A stretch of 64,000 bases of DNA from Amycolatopsis sp. CA-126428 (lineage in GTDB: Bacteria; Actinomycetota; Actinomycetes; Mycobacteriales; Pseudonocardiaceae): assembly GCF_002904335.1 (NCBI RefSeq), contig NZ_PPHF01000021.1:1-64000 (forward strand), read 5' to 3'. Positions 8,371 to 18,397 of the stretch are shown in pieces. Below the pieces are notes generated by a model, which worked only from the letters and a program-made list of their open reading frames with translations, was not told the origin of the DNA and did not search any database. Within the stretch, counting starts at the first letter, position 1. Every line of letters begins with the position of its first letter. The translations under genes were made by a program, and so were the position numbers.

Positions 8371-9030
8371 TCAGGGCAGGCGGGCTCGCAGTTCGCGCGC
8401 CGCGGCCTCGGGGTCCTCGGCCTCGGTGATCGCCCGGACCACCACGATCCGGGACGCTCCCGCGTCGAGGACCTCCGGGAGCCGCGGCCCGTCGATGCCG
8501 CCGATGGCGAACCACGGCCGGTCGGGGGTCCAGGCCGCCGTCGCGCGCACCAGGTCCAGGCCCGGTGCCGGGCGGCCCGGCTTGGTCGGCGTCGGCCAGC
8601 ACGGGCCCGTGCAGAAGTAGTCGACCCCGGGCTCCGCGGCCGCCGCGAGCGCTTGGTCGAGCGAGTGCGTCGAGCGGCCGATCACCACCTCGTCGCCGAG
8701 GATCCGGCGGGCCAGCGGCACCGGGATGTCGTCCTGGCCCAGGTGCAGCACGTCGGCCCCGACGGCCAGCGCCACGTCGGCCCGGTCGTTCACCGACAGC
8801 AACGCCCCGTGGCGGGCACACGCCTCCGCCAGCACCTCCAGCGCCGCGATCTCGCCGGCCGCTTCCAGCGCACCGGTTTTGTCGCGCAGCTGGATGATGT
8901 CGACGCCGCCCGCGAGGGCCGCGTCGGCGAAGGCGGCCAGGTCGCCACGGTCGGTGCGGGCGTCCGTGCACAGGTACAGGCGCGCGCCGTCGAGGCGGGC
9001 GCGGATCTTGTCACCGGAGAGGGCGGGCAT
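8371..9030 (-). CDS. thiE: Thiamine-phosphate synthase
   Basis: 219-aa TIM-barrel enzyme that joins HMP-pyrophosphate and the thiazole phosphate carboxylate to give thiamine monophosphate. Family motifs are present: IQLRDK for the pyrimidine site, [23 protein letters not shown] for the pyrophosphate/Mg site, VIGRSTHS and the [16 protein letters not shown] segment. Start is the ATG at 9030; a longer frame to 9228 would run through the TPP riboswitch region and is not credible. It is divergent from thiO. I see no separate riboswitch on its own strand. Confidence 0.93.
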   Translation of the reverse strand: MPALSGDKIRARLDGARLYLCTDARTDRGDLAAFADAALAGGVDIIQLRDKTGALEAAGEIAALEVLAEACARHGALLSVNDRADVALAVGADVLHLGQDDIPVPLARRILGDEVVIGRSTHSLDQALAAAAEPGVDYFCTGPCWPTPTKPGRPAPGLDLVRATAAWTPDRPWFAIGGIDGPRLPEVLDAGASRIVVVRAITEAEDPEAAARELRARLP

Positions 9031-9066
9031 AGCGGCGACCGTACCCGGCCGGTTAAGGTGGGTGTG

Positions 9067-9154
9067 TCCGCACGGGAGCCCGAGGCACGGGCTGAGAGGG
9101 AGCTGCCGCTCCGACCGTGGAACCTGATCCGGGTCATGCCGGCGCAGGGAGCGT
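9067..9154 (+). ncRNA. TPP riboswitch (THI element) upstream of thiO
   Basis: The conserved blocks CTGAGAGGG (9092-9100), GAACCTGATCCGGGTCATGC and GGCGCAGGGAG are in order and spacing for a TPP aptamer, ending seven bases before the thiO ATG. The ribosome-binding sequence is within or just after the last stem, so control by blocking translation initiation is likely. A C replaces the usual A in the TAATGCC-type segment. Confidence 0.92.
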
Positions 9155-9160
9155 GATTCC

Positions 9161-10233
9161 ATGACGAACCTGGCAGTGGTGGGCGGCGGCGTGATCGGCC
9201 TGTCCGCCGCGTGGCGCGCCGCGCGCACCGGCCGGGAAGTGACCGTCTACGACCCCGAACCCGCGCGCGGCGGGGCGTCCTGGCTGGCCGGGGGCATGCT
9301 CGCCCCCGTCACCGAGGCGTGGCCGGGCGAGGAGGACGTCCTCCGCCTCGGCGAAGCCTCGCTGAAGCGGTGGCCCGGTTTCGCGCGTGACCTGGCGGAA
9401 GAAGGCCACGACCCGGGGCTGGCCGGCCACGGGACGCTCGTCGTCGCCTTCGACAGCGCCGACGCCGGCTACCTGGCCATCCTGGCCGGTCACCTGCACT
9501 CGCTCGGCCGCGCGGCCGAGCGGCTCACCGGGCGGGAGGTCAAGCGGCTCGAACCCGGCACCGGGTCCGTCCGAAGTGGACTCCACGTGCCCGGCGACCT
9601 GGCCGTGGACAACCGGAAACTGCTCGACGCGCTGTACGCGGCCTGCGTCGGCCACCAGGTCCGGTTCGTGCGCGAGCGCGTCGAAGAACTCCCGGACGCC
9701 GAAGCCGTCGTGCTCGCCGCGGGCGCCTGGACCGGGCGGCTGCACCCGCTGCTCGCCGGCGCCGTCCGCCCGCTCAAGGGCGAAATCCTCCGGCTCAAGC
9801 TCCGCCGCGGCTGCTTGCCGCCGCCCACGCACACCGTCCGCGCCGTCGTCGAAGGCCGCCCGATCTACCTCGTCCCGCGCGGTGACCAGGAGCTGGTCCT
9901 CGGCGCCACCCAATACGAGGCCGGCTTCGACCGGGCCGTCACCGCCCGCGGCGTGCGCGAGCTGCTCGAAGGCGCCGAACGCGTCTTCCCCGCGATCACC
10001 GAGTACGAGCTGACCGAGACCGCCGCCGGCCTGCGGGCGGGCAGCCGGGACGCGCTGCCGTACCTCGGCGTCCTGGACGACGGCGTCTTCGCCGCGACCG
10101 GGCACCACCGCAACGGCCTGCTGATGGCCCCGGTGACCGCGGACGCCGTGGTCGCCTGGCTCGAGGGGGAGGCGCCGCCCGAAGGCACCGCGGCCGCGTC
10201 CCCCGCCCGCCTGCACCAGAAGGAGCACGTGTG

Positions 10234-10234
<1 letters not shown>
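9161..10234 (+). CDS. thiO: Glycine oxidase ThiO (FAD-dependent)
   Basis: 357-aa FAD-dependent amine oxidase of the DAO family. It makes iminoglycine, the dehydroglycine donor used by ThiG in aerobic thiazole synthesis. The Rossmann dinucleotide motif [16 protein letters not shown] is at residues 5-20 and [16 protein letters not shown] near the C-terminus closes the FAD site. It is the first gene of thiO-thiS-thiG under the TPP riboswitch. Use of ThiO rather than the radical-SAM ThiH implies oxygen-dependent thiazole formation. The thiS ATG overlaps its stop. Confidence 0.93.
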
Positions 10235-11194
<960 letters not shown>

Positions 11195-11210
11195 AACCAC
11201 CCTGCTTTTC

Positions 11211-11235
11211 GGGGGCTCCGGGTGGCGGAGCCCCC
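11211..11235 (+). terminator. Terminator of the thiO-thiS-thiG operon
   Basis: GGGGGCTCCG (11211-11220) pairs perfectly with CGGAGCCCCC (11226-11235) around GGTGG. The preceding GCTTTTCGGGG is repeated at 11265 in a partial duplication of the region, and recurs before the groEL terminator at 35554. Confidence 0.75.
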
Positions 11236-11385
11236 GGCCCGGGGCGAAGCCACGGTGGAACACTGCTTTTCGGGGGCCCCGGTACAACGCTGTGGCGCCT
11301 TAACACCGAGTGTGCACGGCGAGCCCGTAAGGTGGACGGCATTTCCGGCGCACCTGCGGCGGGGTGAGGGCAGAAGGAGCCAGCC

Positions 11386-11814
11386 GTGACGAGCACATCG
11401 GTCCAGGACGTCTCGGGCAGGTTGTACCTCGCCGTGGGCAGGCTGTCCCGGTCACTGCGGCAGGCGGGTGTCCCGGGGCCGGGCCACGGCGCCCTCTCCG
11501 CGCTGGCGACGCTGGTGCACGCGGGCCAGTTGCGGCTCGGTGACCTCGCGGCCAAGGAGGGCGTGGCCGCGGCGACGATGTCGCGGATCATCGCGTCCCT
11601 GGTCGAGGCCGGGTACGTCAGCCGCGAGTCCGACCCGGTCGACCGCCGGGCCTGGCTGGCGAAGGCGACCGAAGAGGGCGAGCGGCTCGTCTCCGGCGTC
11701 CGGTCGACGCGGGTGCAGGAGCTGAACCGGCGCCTCGACCGGCTCTCGCCCGAGCACCGCGAAGCCCTGACGGCGGCGATCCCGGCGCTCGAGGCCCTGA
11801 TCGCGGACGACTAA
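11386..11814 (+). CDS. MarR-family transcriptional regulator
   Basis: 142-aa winged-helix regulator. The recognition region is LRLGDLAAKEGVAAATMSRIIASLVEAGYV with wing residues ESDPVDRRAWLAKATEEGERL, the classic MarR DxRxxx layout. GTG start after AGAAGGAG. Its target is unclear: the next gene, an ion channel on the other strand, overlaps it tail to tail by 4 bp and is not a natural MarR operon partner. Confidence 0.92.
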   Translation: MTSTSVQDVSGRLYLAVGRLSRSLRQAGVPGPGHGALSALATLVHAGQLRLGDLAAKEGVAAATMSRIIASLVEAGYVSRESDPVDRRAWLAKATEEGERLVSGVRSTRVQELNRRLDRLSPEHREALTAAIPALEALIADD

Positions 11815-12614
11815 GCCGCGTTCCGGCGCAGCTCGGCCAGTTCCGCGCGCAGGGCGCGGAGCTCGTCGAGGATTTCCTGGTTGGCCGCGGCCTGCGTTTC
11901 GGCCTGCTTCGCCTCTTCCTCGCGGATGTCCTGGCGCAGTTCGTCCTCCATGCCGCTGACCACGACGGCGATGAACAGGTTCAGCACCGCGAAGCTGGAC
12001 ACCAGGATGTAGACGACGAAGAAGATCCAGGCCATCGGGGCCTGTTCCATGATCGTCTTCGCGATGTCCGGCCACGCCTCGCCGGTCATCACCTGGAACA
12101 GGGTGAACAGCGACGTGCCGAGGTCGCCGAAGTCGCCGGGGTCGATGGTGCCGAACAGCTTCGTCGCCATCACGCCGGCCACGAAGATGATCAGCGCGAG
12201 CAGCGCGGCGATCGACGCCATCCCGGGGATCGCGGCGAGCAGTCCGGAAACGACCTTCCGCATCGACGGCACGACGGAGATCAGCCGCAGGACACGCAGC
12301 ACGCGCAGCGATCGCAGCACCGCGAACGGCCCGGTCGCCGGGATCACCGCGATGCCGACCACCAGCAGGTCGAAGACGTTCCAGTTGTCGCGGAAGAAGC
12401 CGCCGCGGTAGGCGTAGAACTTGGCCAGCAGCTCGGCGACGAAGATGCCCAGCGCGAGGTGGTCGAGGACGTGCAGGAGATCGCCGTACCCGCTCATGAG
12501 GGACGTGGACGTCTCCATGCCGAGGGTGACCGCGTTGAAGACGATCACGGCGATGATGAAGTTCTGGAAGCGGCGGCTCTCGAGGAACTTCGCCACCCGC
12601 TCGCGCCCGGTCAA
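11811..12614 (-). CDS. One-repeat voltage-gated ion channel (NaChBac/Cav-like)
   Basis: 267-aa channel subunit with six membrane helices, expected to act as a homotetramer. The S4 sensor is RSLRVLRVLRLISVVPSMRK with arginines every third residue. The pore loop reads FQVMTGEAWPDI; known bacterial sodium channels have TLESW there, while TGEAW resembles the filter of repeat IV of animal L-type calcium channels. A C-terminal coiled coil (about 220-262, rich in Glu, Ala and Leu) fits the tetramerisation helix of the family. TTG start, five bases after AGGGGG. Ion selectivity is an inference from the filter and needs recording. Confidence 0.88.
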   Translation of the reverse strand: MTGRERVAKFLESRRFQNFIIAVIVFNAVTLGMETSTSLMSGYGDLLHVLDHLALGIFVAELLAKFYAYRGGFFRDNWNVFDLLVVGIAVIPATGPFAVLRSLRVLRVLRLISVVPSMRKVVSGLLAAIPGMASIAALLALIIFVAGVMATKLFGTIDPGDFGDLGTSLFTLFQVMTGEAWPDIAKTIMEQAPMAWIFFVVYILVSSFAVLNLFIAVVVSGMEDELRQDIREEEAKQAETQAAANQEILDELRALRAELAELRRNAA

Positions 12615-12673
12615 GGCGGCCCCCTGCTTCGGTCAAGGATCAGTAAACGCAGGGATGGTATCCGGGTCGGTAC

Positions 12674-13507
12674 TCAGCGCTCTTCGGGCGCCAGCCGCCA
12701 GAAGGCCGAGACCGGGCCGACCTTGGCGCCCATCGGGTAGGCGTGCTCGACCGCGTGCGAGACGAACCACTTGCCGTAGCGCGCGGCCTCGACCACGGAC
12801 ATCCCCTTGGCCAGGCCCGCGGTGAGCGCCGACGCCATCGTGTCGCCCGCGCCGTGCGTGTGCGGCGTCGGGTACCGCCGCCCCGGCAGCTCCACGAACG
12901 TCGAGCCGTCGAACAGCAGGTCCACGCACTCCGGGTCGGCCTGCAGGTGCCCGCTCTTGACCAGGACGTACCGCGGGCCCATCCGGTGCAGCACGACGGC
13001 CGCGGTGTGCATGCCCTCGCGGTCCTTCACCGTCATCCCGGTGAGCAGCCGGACCTCGTCGAGGTTCGGGGTCAGCACCGTCGCGCGCGGCAGCAGTTCG
13101 TCGCGCAGCGCCACGAGCCCGGCTTCGTCGAACAGCGGCTGGCCGTGCATCGACGCCGCGACCGGGTCGACGACGAACGGGATCTTCGCGTCCCGGCCGA
13201 TTTCGGCGGTGTCGCACGCCGCGGCGACGGCGTGGATGATCTCGGCCGAGGCCAGCATGCCGGTCTTCGCCGCGCCGACGCCCATGTCCGCCGCCACGGC
13301 TTCGATCTGCCCGGCCACGATGTGCGGCGGCAGGTCGGCGCGGTCGTGCACGCCCAGGGTGTTCTGCACGGTGACGGCGGTGACCGCGACCAGGCCGTGG
13401 ACGCCGCAGGTCAGGAACGTGCGCAGGTCCGCCTGCAGCCCGGCGGCGCCGCCGGAGTCCGACTCCGCGATGGTGAGCGCGGAGGGAGGGCTCGTGGTCA
13501 TGGTCAT
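12674..13507 (-). CDS. thiD: HMP/HMP-P kinase ThiD paralogue 1
   Basis: 277-aa ribokinase-fold kinase of the ThiD/PdxK group that phosphorylates hydroxymethylpyrimidine (phosphate). The body matches ThiD: VDPVAASMHGQPL, LTPNLDEVRLLTG, VLVKSGHL and the anion-hole/base motif THGAGDTMASA. The N-terminal motif is ALTIAESDSGGAAG, with Glu and Ala where copy 2 (14680) has the usual Gly. It could therefore prefer another substrate such as pyridoxal. It has no riboswitch but has a DasR-like site just upstream, unlike the second copy. Start chosen as the first ATG of ATGACCATGACC. Confidence 0.85.
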   Translation of the reverse strand: MTMTTSPPSALTIAESDSGGAAGLQADLRTFLTCGVHGLVAVTAVTVQNTLGVHDRADLPPHIVAGQIEAVAADMGVGAAKTGMLASAEIIHAVAAACDTAEIGRDAKIPFVVDPVAASMHGQPLFDEAGLVALRDELLPRATVLTPNLDEVRLLTGMTVKDREGMHTAAVVLHRMGPRYVLVKSGHLQADPECVDLLFDGSTFVELPGRRYPTPHTHGAGDTMASALTAGLAKGMSVVEAARYGKWFVSHAVEHAYPMGAKVGPVSAFWRLAPEER

Positions 13508-13514
13508 CCCGACT

Positions 13515-13530
13515 TCTGGTCTAGGCCAAT
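13515..13530. promoter_or_regulatory. DasR-like site between thiD paralogue 1 and the PI-PLC gene
   Basis: TCTGGTCTAGGCCAAT matches 13 of 16 positions of the DasR-site consensus I recall, with one mismatch in the palindrome core. It sits 8 bp upstream of the thiD copy and 83 bp upstream of the divergent secreted phospholipase gene. Confidence 0.6.
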
Positions 13531-13612
13531 CGGCCGCTTTTCCTTCATAAGCAGTCAACCACGGTGGCACATTGTGGGGGCTACTCACCAGTTCACGGGC
13601 GAAGGAGCCTGG

Positions 13613-14623
13613 ATGAAGCTCTTCTCGGTGGTCCTCCTCACTGCTGCTCTCACGCTCTCCGGAGCGACCGCCGCCAGCGCGGACAGTCCCCAGCTCTCCC
13701 ACGTCACCACCGTCGGCGTGCACAACACGTACGACCCGGCGGCCTACGACTACCTCGCCCGGGCCCTCGACGCCGGGTCGTCGCTGATCGAGCTCGACGT
13801 CTGGCCGGACTTCTTCACCCACGAATGGAAGGTCAGCCACTCGAACCCGCTGGGGAACCAGAACAACTGCGTCGCCGCGACTTCGGCGTCGCAGCTGTAC
13901 TCCGGTGGGAAGAACAAGAACCTCGAGTACTGCCTCGACGACATCCGGATCTGGCTGGCCGCCCACCCCGGGCACACGCCGATCACGCTCAAGCTGGAAA
14001 TGAAGACCGGCTTCTCGGACAACACCGGCCTGGGGCCGGACGAACTGGACGCCACCTTCCGCTCGCACCTCGGCAGCGTCGCCTTCCGCCCGGCCGAACT
14101 GCTCGGGAGCTACGCGACGCTCGACGACGCGGCCAAAGCGGACAACTGGCCGTCCGTGGACGCGTTGCGGGGCCGGGTGATCACCGAGGTCATCCCGGGC
14201 ACGGTCGAGGAGGGGAACCCGACCGACACGCTGAAGACCGACGTCGAGTACGCGCGCTACCTCATCGGCCTGAAGAACGCGGGCAAGCTCGGCGACGCGA
14301 ACATCTTCCCGACTGTGCACGGCGCGGCCGGCGGTGACCCGCGGGACAAGTACACCGCCGACCTCAAGCCGTGGTTCGTGGTCTTCGACGGCGACGCGAA
14401 CGCGTGGGTGACCCAGACCGGGCCCTGGTGGTACGACGCCAACCACTACTACGTCGTGATGACCGACGCGCAGAACGTCGCGCCGGCCATCGACGCCCAC
14501 AACCCGACGGTCGACCAGGCCAACCAGCGCGTCGCCGACCTGGCGAAGCAGCACGCATCGGTGGTCACCGCGGACTGGACCGGCCTCACCACGGTCCTCC
14601 CGCAGGTGCTCGCTCGCGGCTGA
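13613..14623 (+). CDS. Secreted phosphatidylinositol phospholipase C-like protein
   Basis: 336-aa exported enzyme of the PLC-like TIM-barrel phosphodiesterase superfamily, closest in pattern to the bacterial Ca2+-dependent PI-PLC-C1 family. A signal peptide (MKLFSVVLLTAALTLSG, cleavage near ASA-DS) leads into VGVHNTYD with the first catalytic His, SSLIELDVWPD with the metal ligands Glu and Asp, and WKVSHSNPL with the second His. AAGGAG stands five bases before the ATG. Likely substrates are phosphoinositides or related phosphodiesters. It is divergent from thiD copy 1, with a DasR-like site between. A perfect palindromic element follows. Confidence 0.85.
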   Translation: MKLFSVVLLTAALTLSGATAASADSPQLSHVTTVGVHNTYDPAAYDYLARALDAGSSLIELDVWPDFFTHEWKVSHSNPLGNQNNCVAATSASQLYSGGKNKNLEYCLDDIRIWLAAHPGHTPITLKLEMKTGFSDNTGLGPDELDATFRSHLGSVAFRPAELLGSYATLDDAAKADNWPSVDALRGRVITEVIPGTVEEGNPTDTLKTDVEYARYLIGLKNAGKLGDANIFPTVHGAAGGDPRDKYTADLKPWFVVFDGDANAWVTQTGPWWYDANHYYVVMTDAQNVAPAIDAHNPTVDQANQRVADLAKQHASVVTADWTGLTTVLPQVLARG

Positions 14624-14641
14624 GCGGTCTGCCGCGGCTGG

Positions 14642-14679
14642 TCGTGAGTGTTTAGGCGGGTTCTAACCCGCCTAAACAC

Positions 14680-14685
<6 letters not shown>
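14642..14685. repeat. Palindromic intergenic element, copy B (bidirectional terminator-like)
   Basis: Perfect inverted repeat with 21-nt arms around CT, starting TCGTGAGTGTTTAGG. It separates the convergent PI-PLC and thiD genes, and its right arm contains the thiD stop codon (14680-14682). The 16-nt left flank GGTCTGCCGCGGCTGG (14626-14641) is nearly identical to that of copy C. Compared with copy C, the stem bases change in compensatory pairs (GTTTA for GGTAA). Confidence 0.9.
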
Positions 14686-17123
<2,438 letters not shown>

Positions 17124-17124
17124 T

Positions 17125-17222
17125 CACTCCCTACGCCGGCATTACCCGGTCAGGTTCATGCGGTCGGTGACGCCTGCGAAACGCAAGTCACCCTCTCAGC
17201 CCGCCATGGCGCGAGCTCCCGC
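17125..17222 (-). ncRNA. TPP riboswitch upstream of thiC
   Basis: On the minus strand GGGAGCTCGCGCC, GGGCTGAGAGGG, GAACCTGACCGGGTAATGCC and GGCGTAGGGAG appear in order, a complete TPP aptamer that ends just before thiC. The GGGAG at its 3' end is also the probable ribosome-binding site. Confidence 0.95.
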
Positions 17223-17280
17223 GTTGGTGTTGTGCCACCGACCATGCCACGCCGAAGCGCGATACTCAAGTCTCCTCACC

Positions 17281-18192
17281 TCACCCGACCAGTTCGGCCG
17301 GGGTCGCGTAGACGTCGACCATGGCGCCGTTGCGCAGCACGGTGATCGGCAGTGCGGTGCCGATCACTTCCGCGAACAACTGCCGCTGGATGCCCTGGGC
17401 GTCCGAGACGCGGGTGCGCCCGACGGTCAGCACGAGGTCGCCGGCACGCAGCCCGGCCCGGTCGGCCGGGCCGCCGGAGACGACTTCGCGCACCCGCAGC
17501 CCGGCGCGCTGCCCGGTGCGCTCGGCGACGTCGTCCGGCAGCGGCGCGGGCACGCCGACGACGCCGAGGTACGCGCGCCGCACCCGGCCTTCGACGACGA
17601 GCGTGTCGATGATCCGCCGCGTGGTCGCGTTGATCGGCACCGCGAGCCCGAGCCCGATCCCGGCGACCGCGGTGTTGATGCCGACGACCCGGCCGGCGGA
17701 GTCGGCGAGCGCGCCGCCGGAGTTGCCGGGGTTGAGGGCGGCGTCGGTCTGGATGACGTCCTCGATCACGCGGGTGGTGCGCCCCTGCCGGACCGGCAGC
17801 GCCCGGCCGAGCGCGCTGACGACCCCGGCGGTGACGGTCCCGGAGAAGCCGAGCGGGTTCCCGACCGCGACGACGAGCTGCCCGACGACGAGCCGGTCGG
17901 CGTCGCCGAGCACGGCGGCCGCCGGCGTCGCGCCCCGCGCCCGCAGCACGGCGAGATCGGACAGCGGATCGGCGCCGACGACGTCGAAGGGCACTTCGCT
18001 GCCGTCGGCGAAGGTGGCGACCCCGCGCCGGTGGTCGCTGACGACGTGGGCGTTGGTGAGCAGGTGGCCGTCCTCGGCGAAGACGACGGCCGAGCCACTG
18101 CCCCGCGCGAGCTGCACCCCGGCGACGTGCGGGGTGACGGTCTTGGCGACCGTGCTGACCGCGCGCGAGTAGGCGTCCATCGCCTCGTCCAT
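17281..18192 (-). CDS. HtrA/DegP-type trypsin-like protease with PDZ domain, cytoplasmic
   Basis: 303-aa S1C-family serine protease. Catalytic residues are His49 (LLTNAHVV), Asp79 (DPLSDLAVL) and Ser158 (NPGNSGG). A C-terminal PDZ domain (about 195-290) ends the protein. Unlike most HtrA proteins it has no signal peptide or membrane anchor, so it is probably cytoplasmic and acts on intracellular misfolded proteins. The first ATG is used; an ATG four codons later is also possible. It is divergent from the glucoamylase gene. Confidence 0.9.
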   Translation of the reverse strand: MDEAMDAYSRAVSTVAKTVTPHVAGVQLARGSGSAVVFAEDGHLLTNAHVVSDHRRGVATFADGSEVPFDVVGADPLSDLAVLRARGATPAAAVLGDADRLVVGQLVVAVGNPLGFSGTVTAGVVSALGRALPVRQGRTTRVIEDVIQTDAALNPGNSGGALADSAGRVVGINTAVAGIGLGLAVPINATTRRIIDTLVVEGRVRRAYLGVVGVPAPLPDDVAERTGQRAGLRVREVVSGGPADRAGLRAGDLVLTVGRTRVSDAQGIQRQLFAEVIGTALPITVLRNGAMVDVYATPAELVG

Positions 18193-18283
18193 GGAGATAC
18201 CTCGATTACAGCGTTGCAGGTACTACAATCTTGCGCCCGGTTCGGCCGGAAGTCCGTTCGCTGCTGGTGAACCGGCCCGGTGG

Positions 18284-18302
18284 ACCAGTGACGGTCAGTG
18301 GT
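18284..18302. promoter_or_regulatory. Palindromic operator candidate upstream of the glucoamylase gene
   Basis: ACCAGTGACGGTCAGTGGT is a 19-bp near-palindrome (ACCA-TGAC-GTCA-TGGT; only positions 5 and 15 do not pair). A wider perfect pair GGTGAACC (18266-18273) / GGTTCACC (18300-18307) overlaps its right side. It is about 95 bp upstream of the glucoamylase ATG, a reasonable place for a LacI- or GntR-type repressor. Confidence 0.45.
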
Positions 18303-18397
18303 TCACCGGATCAGCCCATGCATCGGGCAGAAATCGGCGGCAGACTGCCAGGCGCCTTTCTGTAACGGTGCAGAGGCGACTTTTCTGTGGGGTTGAT

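Noticed and set aside
11195..11290. Second terminator copy after thiG (GCTTTTCGGGGGCCCCGG at 11265)
   Set aside because: It repeats the first terminator only in part; the GGGGGCCCC stem is short and has no proper loop, so I did not list it as a separate terminator.
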